NCBI RefSeq assembly: GCF_006715725.1
Contig: NZ_VFNU01000001.1
Span: forward strand, 4,960,001-5,024,000
Length of the DNA stretch: 64,000 nucleotides
Source: Nocardioides sp. SLBN-35
GTDB lineage: Bacteria > Actinomycetota > Actinomycetes > Propionibacteriales > Nocardioidaceae
Direction: 5' to 3'
Notes under the pieces: generated by a model
Database searches by the model: none
Told to the model about the DNA's origin: nothing
The model's input: the letters and a program-made list of their open reading frames with translations, nothing else
Shown here: positions 30,714 through 39,062 of the stretch, piece by piece
How the letters are laid out: the number at the start of each line of letters is the position of its first letter
How positions within the stretch are numbered: the stretch's first letter is position 1
Made by a program: the position numbers and the translations under genes

Positions 30714-31715
30714 TCAGCAGGCCTTGTAGGAGCGGGTGACCGTGACCTTCTTGCCGTTCTTCAGGGTGATCGTCGCGACGATGGTGGCGTCGCTGGCGGG
30801 CGGCGCCGCGATGGCGACGGTGCGCTTCTTGAGCTTCTTGCCCTGGAACTTCTTGCCCTTCTTCGCGCCGTTGACCTTGATCTCGACGAGCTTGGCCTTC
30901 TTCTTGGCCTTCTTCGTGAGCGAGACCGCCACGGTGCCCGTCGGGCAGGAGCGGGCGTCCAGGCTGACGTAGGACTTGCCCTTGCCGGCGACGGCGGAAC
31001 CGTTGCCGAGCGGCTCCAGCACCGCGGTGAAGGTGCTGCTGACCGACCGCGACCGCGCCGTCGGCGTCTGCGCGTCTAGGTAGGCGTTGGTGCTCACGTA
31101 GTAGTAGAGGCTGATCGGACCAGCGGGCAGCAGGGCGGTCACCGTGCCCGCCGAGCGGTCGGCCGTGTTGAGCTCGATGTAGCCGTCGACGGTGTCGATC
31201 TCCAGGTAGCTGGAGCCACGGCCGGTGCCGGTGCCGGTGATCGTCACCCACATGGGCGCGGGGAGGGTGGCGTCGCCGCGGACGTAGCCGCTCGCGTAGG
31301 CGTAGGGGCTGCATCCCGAGCTGCCGAGCCGCGGTGCGACCGAGGCCGACGCCGTGCCGGTGGCCTGGATCGTCGCCGGCCCGCTGGTTCCCAGCGGCGT
31401 CGAGGTGACGGTGGCCTTGCTAGAGACGGCGACGTCCGTGATGTCGGCAGCGTTGTCGTTGTTGGAGATGGTGCCCGACTTGGCGACCTGGTTCGTCACC
31501 GGGACCCCGTTGTCACTCCACGGCACGTCCGCCGGGTTTGCGCCGTCGCCGGCCTCAGTGCAGGTGCCGGCCTGAGCGTAGAAGCCCCCGTCGGCCTCAA
31601 CGTACGCGTTCGTGGCGACCGCAGAGGCGGGCGAGGGGACAGACGCCAGTCCGGTCACGGCGAGCGCGCCCAGGGCGAGTCCGACGGCGCTGCGCCGGAC
31701 GAGAAGTCGCTTCAT
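30714..31715 (-). CDS. Secreted protein with Lys-rich C-terminal domain, paralogue 1
   Basis: A 333-residue protein from ATG 31715-31713 behind GAGGAG. It has an RR-containing signal peptide (MKRLLVRRSAVGLALG, cleavage near ASA). The middle has the shared segments VPWSDNGVPVTN, STPLGTSGPATI and PAPMWVTITGTG. The C-terminal 80 residues are a basic domain (VSLTKKAKKKAKLVE, VNGAKKGKKFQGKKLKK) ending in RSYKAC. Four cysteines are placed as in the two neighbouring paralogues, suggesting disulfides. The function is unknown. The three genes are tandem, each with its own terminator, so they are separately transcribed. Confidence 0.72.
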   Translation of the reverse strand: MKRLLVRRSAVGLALGALAVTGLASVPSPASAVATNAYVEADGGFYAQAGTCTEAGDGANPADVPWSDNGVPVTNQVAKSGTISNNDNAADITDVAVSSKATVTSTPLGTSGPATIQATGTASASVAPRLGSSGCSPYAYASGYVRGDATLPAPMWVTITGTGTGRGSSYLEIDTVDGYIELNTADRSAGTVTALLPAGPISLYYYVSTNAYLDAQTPTARSRSVSSTFTAVLEPLGNGSAVAGKGKSYVSLDARSCPTGTVAVSLTKKAKKKAKLVEIKVNGAKKGKKFQGKKLKKRTVAIAAPPASDATIVATITLKNGKKVTVTRSYKAC

Positions 31716-31830
31716 CAATAGCTCCTCGAGAGGGGTTCGACGGCGCCTCGGTCCGGCGTCGTCAGGGAGTCATCTCGGGACGCTAGTGATCTGCGCGAGC
31801 CGGCGACGGGCCATTCGCGCTTTCTTTACC

Positions 31831-31866
31831 TTCACCGGCACCCTCGGATCCGAGGGTGCCGGTGAA
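31831..31866 (-). terminator. 36-bp perfect palindrome after secreted paralogue 2
   Basis: Arms 31831-31848 and 31849-31866 pair over 18 bp without mismatch, starting 10 bp after the stop codon of the gene at 31877-32863. Confidence 0.8.
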
Positions 31867-31876
31867 CATGAGCAGG

Positions 31877-32863
31877 TCAGGAGCAGGCCTGGTACGACCG
31901 CTTGATCGTGGCCTTCTTGCCGTTCTTGAGCTTGACCTGGACAGTGACCTCGGCGGCGGCGCCGCGGGCGGCGGGTACGACGAGCGTGCGGGGCTTGAGC
32001 TTCTTGCCCTTGAGCTTGGCCACCTTGGCGCCGTTGACCGAGACCCGCACCTGCTTGGCCTTCTTCTTCGCCTTCTTGGTCAGGTCGACGGCGATGCCGC
32101 CGCTCGCGCAGTCGCGGGCCCCGAGGACGACGGTGCCCTTGCTCGAGCCGGAGATCCCGGAGGCCGCGCCGAGGGGCTGGAGCTCGAAGGTGAACGACGC
32201 ACCGTAGCTGCGGCTCTTGACCGCGTCGTCGGCCTCGGCCCGGGCCTGCCCCTGCACCTGCACGGCGGCGGGGCCGGCGGGCAGCAGGATGGACGTCGAG
32301 CCCGCGCCCCGTGTCCCGAGAACCAGCGCGGCGGCAGTGCCGTCGAAGTCACCGATCGCCGCCTGGGCCGCGCCGTTGCCGTCGCCGTTGCCGGTGATGG
32401 TCACCCACATCGGTGCGGGCAGGTCGAACTCGGCCTGCATCCGGGGTGTGGCCTCGGCCGTACCCGAGCAGGCGCTGTCCGCAAGCGCCGGAGCCGTGCT
32501 CGCCGCGGCGGTCACGTCGACCTTGATGGTGCTCGGACCCGCACCGATAGGCGTCATCGAGGCGGTGACCCGGCTGGAGGCGGAGAGTGTGGTGACATCG
32601 GCCGGGTTGGCGTGGGTCCCGGTCGCCGTGGCGCTCCAGGTCTGGGAGACGGGTACACCGTTGTCGAGGACGGCGAGGGCCGACGGACCGTCCCAGGCCG
32701 TGACCTGGCAGTCGGTGCCCCAATTGTCGAGGTCGACCTCCGCCGTCACCTCGCCGTCCTGGATCGTGGCGTGTGCCGGGGCGGCCAAGCTGGCGAGCCC
32801 GGTGAGGGTGAGTGCTCCGGCGGCGATGCCGACCGCGCCGCGGCGTACGAGCTGGTTCTTCAT
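31877..32863 (-). CDS. Secreted protein with Lys-rich C-terminal domain, paralogue 2
   Basis: A 328-residue protein; start ATG 32863-32861 behind CTCGAGGAG. The signal peptide is MKNQLVRRGAVGIAAG with cleavage near AHA. It shares with its neighbours MTPIGAGPSTIKV, PAPMWVTITGNGDG, and the basic C-terminal domain (VDLTKKAKKKAKQVR, KLKGKKLKPRT) ending in RSYQACS. The central part is more diverged than the ends. The reading frame extends upstream, but that part has no signal and no ribosome binding site. Function unknown; the basic domain could bind anionic cell-wall polymers, which is only a guess. Confidence 0.72.
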   Translation of the reverse strand: MKNQLVRRGAVGIAAGALTLTGLASLAAPAHATIQDGEVTAEVDLDNWGTDCQVTAWDGPSALAVLDNGVPVSQTWSATATGTHANPADVTTLSASSRVTASMTPIGAGPSTIKVDVTAAASTAPALADSACSGTAEATPRMQAEFDLPAPMWVTITGNGDGNGAAQAAIGDFDGTAAALVLGTRGAGSTSILLPAGPAAVQVQGQARAEADDAVKSRSYGASFTFELQPLGAASGISGSSKGTVVLGARDCASGGIAVDLTKKAKKKAKQVRVSVNGAKVAKLKGKKLKPRTLVVPAARGAAAEVTVQVKLKNGKKATIKRSYQACS

Positions 32864-32904
32864 GGGGTGCTCCTCGAGATCTGGGGGGATACCCGTGCAA
32901 CGGA

Positions 32905-32936
32905 AGCGGGCCCGGTCGGTCTCGACCGGGCCCGCT
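32905..32936 (-). terminator. Terminator after secreted paralogue 3
   Basis: Perfect 14-bp arms (32905-32918 and 32923-32936) with a 4-nt loop lie between paralogues 3 and 2, 33 bp after the stop codon of paralogue 3. Confidence 0.75.
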
Positions 32937-32969
32937 GGAACGCCGAATGTCACCCGGCGAATCACCCGC

Positions 32970-34052
32970 TCACTTGCAGGGGAGGTACGACCTCGTCGCC
33001 TGCACCCGCCGGCCGTTGGCCAGCATGACCTTCACCTTCACCTTGACGGTGCCCGTGATGGAGGTCGGGACCGAGATCGTCTTGGCCTTCGGGTGCTTGC
33101 CCTTGAGCTTCTTGCCCTTGAGGACCGGGCCCTTGGCGCCGTTGATGCGGACCGCCACGCGCTTGGCCTTCTTCACGGTCTTCTTGCTGAGGTTGACCGC
33201 GATGTTGCCGCTGGCGCAGTCGCGCTCACCGAACTGGACCTTTGACGCTCCCTTGCCGGTGACCGGGCTGGCCGTGCCGGGCTTGGAGAACTCGATCCTG
33301 AAGTCACCAGAGTACGACGCACTCGCGGCCGTGCGTTGGGGGTCGATCTCTTCGTCGACGTACGTGAAGGTCCGTGCGTGGGCGAGAGATCCGAGCGCAA
33401 CCACGTATTTGCCGGGCTGAAGCAGGGTGCTCGACGTCGCCGAACCGCGGTCGCCGGCCGCCACCATCAACGCGTCACCTCCGAAGAGGAAAAGGCTCTC
33501 CAACGAGGTCCCGAACTCGTCGGCGTTGCCGATCCCGACCATGCTGGTGCCGAAACTCCGGCCTTGACGCTGACCGTGACCGGACGCGGTCACGCTCACC
33601 CAGGTCGGCTGGGTCAGAGTGAACGCTCCCCTCGCCAGCGCCATCGTCTCCGCCCTCACGTCGCAGGCGGTCTGCTCACCGCTCGGCGCGACCGACGCCG
33701 TGGCCGCCGACGTGCCGGTGATCGTCGCGGGGCCGCTGCCAAGCGGCGTGGAGTTGATGGTGGCGGCGGTAGAAGTCTTCGCCCCGACGGTGTCGCCCTC
33801 ACCGCCCGTGAACGTCCCGGACATCGACGAGGTCTTGGTGACCGGCACCCCGTTGTCGGACCACGGCACGAAATCCTCGTCGTTGTAATAGTCGTCACCG
33901 GGGCACCCACCTCCGGACATGCTGGCGTAGCTGCCGATGCCGGCCGTCTCGACCGCGGCGTGGGCGGCGGTGGGCACGCACACGAGGCCGAGGCCTGCCA
34001 GCGCACCGAGGGAGATGCCGGCGACAGCGCGCCGGGCAGACAGAGATTTCAT
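32970..34052 (-). CDS. Secreted protein with Lys-rich C-terminal domain, paralogue 3
   Basis: A 360-residue protein; start ATG 34052-34050 behind CGAGGAG. Signal peptide MKSLSARRAVAGISLG with cleavage near AHA. Shared motifs are VPWSDNGVPVTKTSS, STPLGSGPATI and TQPTWVSVTASGHG. The C-terminal domain (VNLSKKTVKKAKRVA, LKGKKLKGKHPKAK) ends in RSYLPCK. It is the longest of the three and has a Gly/Cys-rich N-terminus (GGGCPGDDYYND). The first 20 bp of each leader are also alike, pointing to recent tandem duplication. No enzymatic motif is visible. Confidence 0.72.
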   Translation of the reverse strand: MKSLSARRAVAGISLGALAGLGLVCVPTAAHAAVETAGIGSYASMSGGGCPGDDYYNDEDFVPWSDNGVPVTKTSSMSGTFTGGEGDTVGAKTSTAATINSTPLGSGPATITGTSAATASVAPSGEQTACDVRAETMALARGAFTLTQPTWVSVTASGHGQRQGRSFGTSMVGIGNADEFGTSLESLFLFGGDALMVAAGDRGSATSSTLLQPGKYVVALGSLAHARTFTYVDEEIDPQRTAASASYSGDFRIEFSKPGTASPVTGKGASKVQFGERDCASGNIAVNLSKKTVKKAKRVAVRINGAKGPVLKGKKLKGKHPKAKTISVPTSITGTVKVKVKVMLANGRRVQATRSYLPCK

Positions 34053-34152
34053 CCGAGACTCCTCGAAAACACGACGGCACGGGGGGAGCACCGCCTCGTA
34101 GTTCGCAGGCTAGGACCAAAGTCCCGAGTTCGTGGACGGTTTGCCAACTTGT

Positions 34153-34174
34153 CGCCCGGGACGTCACCCGGGCG
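34153..34174 (-). terminator. murB terminator
   Basis: CGCCCGGG (34153-34160) and CCCGGGCG (34167-34174) form an 8-bp stem with a 6-nt loop, 5 bp after the murB stop codon. Confidence 0.6.
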
Positions 34175-34179
34175 CGACG

Positions 34180-35208
34180 TCAGAGCGAGCAGCCGACCAG
34201 CACGGGCTCGTTGACGAGCTCGATCCCGTACCGCTCACGGACGCCGGCACGCACCTCGCGCGCGAGGTCGAGCAGTTCCGCGGTGGTGGCGCCGCCCCGG
34301 TTGGTGAGGGCGAGCGTGTGTTTGGTCGACAGGGAGACCCGGGCTCCGTCGCGGTCGAGGCCGAACCCCTTGCCGAAGCCGGCGTGCTCGATCAGCCAGG
34401 CGGCGCTGGTCTTCACGCTGCCGTCCGGCTGGGGGTACGACGGCGCGCCGTCGGGCACCCGGTCCAGGTCGACGAACGGGTTGGTGAAGAAGGAGCCCGC
34501 GCTCCAGGTGTCGTGGTCGGCGGCGTCGAGGACCATCCCCTTGCCGCGGCGCAGCCCCAGCACGGCGTCGCGGACCTCGGCCAGCGGGGCCTGCTCCCCC
34601 ACCGCGACGCCGAGGGTGCGGGCCAGCTCGGCGTACGCGACGGGCGCGGACAGGTCGCCGCGGTCGAAGTCGAAGGTCACGTCGAGCACGAGGTGGCGGC
34701 CGGGGTCGGCCTTGAAGCGGGAGTGGCGGTAGGAAAAGCGGCACTCCTCGCCGGAGAAGGTCCGCGTCCCGCGCAGCATCCGGTCCCACACGGTGACCGA
34801 GGTGATCGTGCGGGAGACCTCCTGGCCGTAGGCGCCGACGTTCTGGACGGGGGTGGCCCCCGTCGTACCGGGGATGCCGGAGAGCGCCTCGATGCCGACC
34901 CAACCCTCGGCCACGGCGCGCGCGACGAGGGCGTCCCACCGCTCGCCGGCGGCGACGGTCACGGACACGCCCTCGGCGGACTCCTCAACCCGGATGCCGC
35001 CACCGCTCAGGTGGACGACGGTCCCGGCAAAGCCCTCGTCGGCGACGACCAGGTTGCTGCCGCCACCCACGAGGAGCACCGGCTCGCCGGCCCGGTCGGC
35101 CTCGGTGACCGCGGCGACCAGCGACTCGGAGTCGGATGCGGCGACGTAGCGGCGCGCGGGTCCGCCGAGGCGGAGGGTGGTGAGGTCCGCGAGAGCGGGA
35201 TCAGGCAC
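34180..35208 (-). CDS. murB: UDP-N-acetylenolpyruvoylglucosamine reductase
   Basis: A 342-residue FAD enzyme that reduces UDP-GlcNAc-enolpyruvate to UDP-MurNAc in peptidoglycan synthesis. FAD-binding motifs are TLRLGGPARRYV near the start, VLLVGGGSNLVV near 44-55, and GIPGTTGATPVQNVGAYGQE near 111-130. The catalytic Ser is in SAGSFFTNP and the C-terminal Glu in NEPVLVG. The start overlaps hadB by 8 bp, so it is the last gene of hadA-hadB-murB. Confidence 0.95.
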   Translation of the reverse strand: MPDPALADLTTLRLGGPARRYVAASDSESLVAAVTEADRAGEPVLLVGGGSNLVVADEGFAGTVVHLSGGGIRVEESAEGVSVTVAAGERWDALVARAVAEGWVGIEALSGIPGTTGATPVQNVGAYGQEVSRTITSVTVWDRMLRGTRTFSGEECRFSYRHSRFKADPGRHLVLDVTFDFDRGDLSAPVAYAELARTLGVAVGEQAPLAEVRDAVLGLRRGKGMVLDAADHDTWSAGSFFTNPFVDLDRVPDGAPSYPQPDGSVKTSAAWLIEHAGFGKGFGLDRDGARVSLSTKHTLALTNRGGATTAELLDLAREVRAGVRERYGIELVNEPVLVGCSL

Positions 35209-35599
35209 GGACCAGGACCTTGGGTGCGCCCAGCACCTTGGTGCCGTCGGCGGTGATCTCCAGGGCGAGGGTCAGTCCGGCGTCGGTGCGCTCGCCGACG
35301 GTGCCGGCGACGGTGACCCGCGCCGCCCCCTCAGCAGGTACGACGACCGGAGCGACGAACTTCGCGCCGAGCTCGATTACCTCGGCCTCGTCGGTCCAGT
35401 TCGCGACCGCGCGGCCGACCAGGGCGAGGGTGTACATGCCGTGGGCGATCACGCCGGGAAGGCCGACCGCGAGGGCGATCTCCTCGTCCTGGTGGATCGG
35501 GTTGTGGTCGCCGCTCGCGCCGGCGTACGCGACGAGGTCGGCGCGGGTGATCTCGTAGGTGAGCGGCTCGAGCGGGGCACCGGGGGTCAGGTCACTCAT
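35201..35599 (-). CDS. hadB: MaoC-family (R)-hydroxyacyl dehydratase, HadB-like
   Basis: A 132-residue hotdog-fold dehydratase. The catalytic hydratase-2 motif is YAGASGDHNPIHQDEE with the Asp and His at about 31-36, followed by PGVIAHGMYTLALVGR. In mycobacteria HadB pairs with HadA or HadC to dehydrate hydroxyacyl-ACP in FAS-II. The ATG start overlaps the hadA stop (ATGA). The gene order matches the mycobacterial and streptomycete rpmG-hadA-hadB region, though this organism is not expected to make mycolic acids, so the acyl substrate is unknown. Confidence 0.85.
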   Translation of the reverse strand: MSDLTPGAPLEPLTYEITRADLVAYAGASGDHNPIHQDEEIALAVGLPGVIAHGMYTLALVGRAVANWTDEAEVIELGAKFVAPVVVPAEGAARVTVAGTVGERTDAGLTLALEITADGTKVLGAPKVLVRA

Positions 35600-35994
35600 G
35601 CGGCACCTCCGCGGTGGACGAGGGTGGCGGTGGCGGTGGCGACCACGGCGCCGGTCGCGTCGGTGATCTCGCTCGACGTGGCGATGATGTCGTTGCCGCC
35701 GATGGAGCGGACCCCGGTGACGGTGAGGGTGGCGGTCAGCTCGTCGCCGACGACGACCGGGCGCGCGTAGCGGAAGCGCTGGTCGCCGTGGACGATCCGC
35801 GACAGCTCGATCTGCTCGGCCGCCAGGAAGTCCTGCAGGGCGGCGAAGGTGACCACGATGGGGTACGTCGGCGGGACCGGTCCGTCGGCCCGACCACCGA
35901 CGGAGGTGGCGAAGGCGGCCACGGAGTCCGCGGTCACCTCCACGGGCGCGGTCGGCGGGAAGGCCCGCCCGACCAGGTCAGCGTCGATCGGCAT
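35596..35994 (-). CDS. hadA: FAS1-like / MaoC N-terminal dehydratase domain protein, HadA-like
   Basis: A 132-residue hotdog protein without the catalytic Asp-His of MaoC; it is the substrate-binding, structural partner of HadB. Motifs are TYPIVVTFAALQ and IVHGDQRFRYARPVVVGDEL. Start ATG; the stop overlaps hadB. It lies between rpmG and hadB, as in Mycobacterium (Rv0635-Rv0636) and in Streptomyces. Confidence 0.85.
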   Translation of the reverse strand: MPIDADLVGRAFPPTAPVEVTADSVAAFATSVGGRADGPVPPTYPIVVTFAALQDFLAAEQIELSRIVHGDQRFRYARPVVVGDELTATLTVTGVRSIGGNDIIATSSEITDATGAVVATATATLVHRGGAA

Positions 35995-36026
35995 GGCTCA
36001 ACACTACTGGCCGGAAAACGACAACA

Positions 36027-36055
36027 GCCCGCGGTCCCCTGGGGGGACGGCGGGC
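36027..36055 (-). terminator. Hairpin between rpmG and hadA
   Basis: Arms 36027-36039 and 36043-36055 pair at 12 of 13 positions. It lies 16 bp after the rpmG stop and separates it from hadA. Confidence 0.55.
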
Positions 36056-36071
36056 GGTCGACGGCGCAGCG

Positions 36072-36242
36072 TCAGCGGGTCTCGCGGTGCGCGGTGTGCT
36101 TGCGGCACCGCGGGCAGAACTTCGACAGCTCGATGCGGTCGGGGTCGTTGCGCCGGTTCTTCTTGGTGATGTAGTTGCGCTCCTTGCAGTCCACGCACGC
36201 GAGCGTGATCTTGGGGCGAACGTCGCTGCTCTTGCTGGCCAC
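36072..36242 (-). CDS. rpmG: 50S ribosomal protein L33
   Basis: A 56-residue ribosomal protein from GTG 36242-36240. It is the zinc-binding (C+) form, with CVDC and CPRC pairs (in ITLACVDCKERNY and KFCPRCRKHT). Under zinc limitation such proteins are often replaced by a C-minus paralogue elsewhere in the genome. It lies directly downstream of tRNA-Met. Confidence 0.95.
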   Translation of the reverse strand: MASKSSDVRPKITLACVDCKERNYITKKNRRNDPDRIELSKFCPRCRKHTAHRETR

Positions 36243-36284
36243 AGAAAGTCCTTCAGTTGCTGGTGGTGGTGCCGGGGTACTCGG

Positions 36285-36358
36285 TAGCGGGAACGGGGAT
36301 CGAACCCGTGACCTCACGATTATGAGTCGTGCGCTCTAACCGTCTGAGCTATCCCGCC
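36285..36358 (-). tRNA. metT: tRNA-Met (CAT), elongator
   Basis: A 74-nt cloverleaf with anticodon loop CTCATAA, D arm AGCTCAGACGGTTAGAGC and T arm CGGGTTCGATCCCCG. Acceptor GGCGGGA/TCCCGCT has a G-U first pair, typical of the elongator type and unlike the initiator. The terminal CC is encoded but not the A. Confidence 0.93.
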
Positions 36359-36408
36359 ACGTGAGGAGGGCGCCTTCCGCGTCTCCCGCGGGCGGCGCCC
36401 CATCTCAG

Positions 36409-36481
36409 AGCCCCTTTACGGAATCGAACCGTAGACCTTCTCCTTACCATGGAGACGCTCTGCCGACTGAGCTAAAGGGGC
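36409..36481 (-). tRNA. thrT: tRNA-Thr (GGT)
   Basis: A 73-nt cloverleaf: acceptor GCCCCTT/AAGGGGC, D arm AGCTCAGTCGGCAGAGC, anticodon stem TCTCC/GGAGA with loop ATGGTAA (anticodon GGT), T loop GGTTCGATT. CCA is not encoded. It is followed by tRNA-Met and rpmG. Confidence 0.93.
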
Positions 36482-36492
36482 AACGACGGAGA

Positions 36493-36521
36493 ACGATACA
36501 CGCGCTCCCGTACGGTCAGAA
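36493..36521 (-). promoter_or_regulatory. Candidate promoter of tRNA-Thr-tRNA-Met-rpmG
   Basis: On the minus strand TTCTGA (36521-36516) is separated by 17 bp from TATCGT (36498-36493), 11 bp upstream of the mature tRNA. The same -10 hexamer is seen in the rpoB candidate. Confidence 0.4.
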
Positions 36522-36554
36522 ATCGGCGCCGCATTTCGGTGTTGCCGACCTGGA

Positions 36555-37952
36555 TCAGCCCTGGATCCGGGCGAACGGAGAGGCCTGCTCGAGCTCGTAG
36601 GCGAGCTCGATGAGCACCGCCTCCTGGCCCGGGGCGGCCCCCAGCATCATGCCCTGCGGGAGCCCCGCGGCGGTGGTCGCAAGGGGCAGCGAGATCGCCG
36701 GCGCTCCGGTGACGTTCTGCCACGGGGTGAAGGCCACCCAGTCGAGCAGCCGGTCGATGATCGTCGCGTAGTCCTGGGTCGGGTCGAGGTGACCGACCTT
36801 CGGCGTCGCGGTGGCGAGGGTGGGGGTGAGCGCGACGTCGTACTTGTCGTAGTAGAGCTCGGCCTGCGCGTTGGCGCGCTTGAGCCGGGTGATCGCACCG
36901 GGCACCTTGTGCAGGTTGCGTCGGGCGTGCCGGGCCAGGCCGAGGGTGAGGTTGTCGTGCTTCGACGCGTCCCAGGTGCGGCCGTGGAACGCGCGCCCCG
37001 TCGTGAGCATGACCTGCGCGAGCAGCGCCCAGTAGAGCAGGAAGTCGTCGACGAAGCTCGGGGCGACCGGGGCGTCGGTCTCGGTCACCGTGTGGCCCAG
37101 GTCCTCGAGCAGGCTCGCGGTCTGCTCGGTCAGCGCCCGGGTCTCGGCGTCGGCGCTGCGGCCCACGCCGCTGGTGTTGAGCGCGACCCGCAGTCGGCGC
37201 TTGATCGGCCGGGTCAGGTCGCCGATCGGCGGCAGGTGCAGGTTGCGGTAGTGGCGCTCTGCCTCGCGGTAGAACACGGCCGTGTCGCGCACGGAGCGGG
37301 TCACGACGCCGTCGGAGATGATCCGGATCGGCATGTCGCGGAACATCTTGTCCTGCGCCAGCCGGCCGCGGGTGGGCTTGAGCCCGACCAGGCCGTTGAC
37401 CGCGGCGGGGATCCGGATGGACCCGCCGCCGTCGTTGGCGTGCGCGATGGGTACGGCACCCGCGGCCACCAGCGCCGCGGAGCCGGAGCTGGAGGCACCG
37501 GCGGTCCGCTCGGTGTCCCAGGGGCTGCGGACGGCACCCAGGCGCGGGTGCTCCGCGGAGGCGCTGAAGCCGTACTCCGAGAGCTGGCTCTTGCCGAGCG
37601 GCACCAGCCCGGTCGCGAGGAACATGTCGGCGAAGTCGCCGTTGCGCCTGGCCGGCCGCGGCTCCCACGCGTCGGTGCCCGACCGGGTCGGCATGCCGGC
37701 GACGTCGACGTTGTCCTTCACCAGCGTCGGCACGCCGGACAGGAAGCCCGGGCGCGGGTCCCGGGCGTCGCTGCGGGCGCGGTCGAAGGCGGCGTACGCC
37801 ATCGCGTTGAGCTCCGGGTTGACCGCCTCGATCCGGGCGATCGCGGCCTCTGTGGCCTCCGCCGCGGAGACCTTCCCGGCGGCGAGGTGCTCGGCGAGGC
37901 CGACCGCGTCGAGGTCGGCGAGGGCGTCGTCGGTGAAGGCGTGCACGCGCAT
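36555..37952 (-). CDS. Amidase (amidase signature family)
   Basis: A 465-residue amidase-signature hydrolase. The Ser-cisSer-Lys triad can be placed: Lys79 in LVKDNVDVAG, cis-Ser154 in GASSSGSAAL and the nucleophile Ser178 in NDGGGSIR. Length is normal. The substrate cannot be told; 6-aminohexanoate-cyclic-dimer hydrolase-type and other amide hydrolases share these motifs. It stands alone, ending 73 bp before tRNA-Thr on the same strand. ATG start, RBS not obvious. Confidence 0.88.
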   Translation of the reverse strand: MRVHAFTDDALADLDAVGLAEHLAAGKVSAAEATEAAIARIEAVNPELNAMAYAAFDRARSDARDPRPGFLSGVPTLVKDNVDVAGMPTRSGTDAWEPRPARRNGDFADMFLATGLVPLGKSQLSEYGFSASAEHPRLGAVRSPWDTERTAGASSSGSAALVAAGAVPIAHANDGGGSIRIPAAVNGLVGLKPTRGRLAQDKMFRDMPIRIISDGVVTRSVRDTAVFYREAERHYRNLHLPPIGDLTRPIKRRLRVALNTSGVGRSADAETRALTEQTASLLEDLGHTVTETDAPVAPSFVDDFLLYWALLAQVMLTTGRAFHGRTWDASKHDNLTLGLARHARRNLHKVPGAITRLKRANAQAELYYDKYDVALTPTLATATPKVGHLDPTQDYATIIDRLLDWVAFTPWQNVTGAPAISLPLATTAAGLPQGMMLGAAPGQEAVLIELAYELEQASPFARIQG

Positions 37953-38009
37953 GCAGGGAACCTAGCGCTTCGTCGGGCGCCGAACGTCCGACCAGGGTCG
38001 TAAGTCCGC

Positions 38010-39062
38010 TCAGCCGTTGAGGTACGCCGACGCCTCGAGGTTCCACGGCGTCCGGGCCCGCTTCGGGAGGTGCTCCCCGCGGGTCACCTCGACGAGCGGG
38101 CGGCTCTCGTCGTACGCGATCCCGCCGGGGCGGGTGAACTGCAGGGTGATCCACAGGTGCGAGCCGACCGGCTGGTCGCGCAGCACGTCGAGCTGGGCGC
38201 GGACCATCGGCCACAGCGGGTCGTCGGAGAGCCGCGGCTGCCGGGTACGTGGACCGGCACCGTCGGGGAGCCGGACGTCGACCTGCACCTGGAAGGTCCC
38301 GACGGGCTGCTCGACGACATTGCCGGCCTCGTCGTACTCCTCCCCCAGCGCGCGGCGGCTGGGGTTGCCGACGAACAGCAGGGAGGCCTCGCCCTCGGGC
38401 ACCAGGCGCGTGCTGTCGACGACGCGGTCGTAGGCCGTCAGCAGCTCGGGGGTGAGCCGGGGCGACGCACCGATCGAGCCGGTCCGCCCCCACCAGTCCG
38501 TGTCGGGCGGCGGGTACGGCCGACGGACCACCAGGTCGGGGACCGCGGCGAGGTCGGGCATGGTCACGATGGCGGCGGCGGTCTCGCGGGGCGTGGGGGT
38601 GACCACGTCCCACTCGCCCTCCTCGATCGTGACCGGCAGCCCCAGCGCGGCGGTGGCCCGGACCAGCAGCTCGGCGTCGGCCCGGTTGCCGGCGTGGTCG
38701 CGGACCCGGCCGACGCCGGCGGCGGAGCCGTCGAGCCAGGCGGCGTCGTAGAGCTCGGTCGTGCCGGCGCCGAGGAACACCGCGGTGGTGACCTCCTCGG
38801 CATCGCGGGTGCTCTTCCAGCGGCCCAGCTCGTCGAGGACGTCGGCGACCTGGTCGGGTGTCGCATCCGGCTCCATGTCGACGACGCCGTGGTAGCCGTA
38901 GTAGTCGGTGTCGAGCGCGACCCGATCGAGTGCGACGTCCCGCACCCCGGGGAGGTGGCGCAGGTCGGACGCCGGGCCGGGCGGACCGGCCGTCCCACAC
39001 GCCGCAACGAGGCCGAGGAGCACGACGCCGGCGACCGCCGCCCCGAGCCTGCGCAGCCCCAT
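38010..39062 (-). CDS. Uncharacterised lipoprotein
   Basis: A 350-residue protein from ATG 39062-39060, which overlaps the LrgB-like stop by one base (TGATG). The signal peptide ends in a lipobox LGLVAACG with Cys at about 22. The mature part has no motif I recognise; it contains DYYGYHGVVDMEPDA, and YPPPDTDWWGRTG, and ends in SAYLNG. A longer reading upstream is out of context and rejected. Being last in the pirin-LrgA-LrgB string it is probably cotranscribed. Function unknown. Confidence 0.7.
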   Translation of the reverse strand: MGLRRLGAAVAGVVLLGLVAACGTAGPPGPASDLRHLPGVRDVALDRVALDTDYYGYHGVVDMEPDATPDQVADVLDELGRWKSTRDAEEVTTAVFLGAGTTELYDAAWLDGSAAGVGRVRDHAGNRADAELLVRATAALGLPVTIEEGEWDVVTPTPRETAAAIVTMPDLAAVPDLVVRRPYPPPDTDWWGRTGSIGASPRLTPELLTAYDRVVDSTRLVPEGEASLLFVGNPSRRALGEEYDEAGNVVEQPVGTFQVQVDVRLPDGAGPRTRQPRLSDDPLWPMVRAQLDVLRDQPVGSHLWITLQFTRPGGIAYDESRPLVEVTRGEHLPKRARTPWNLEASAYLNG

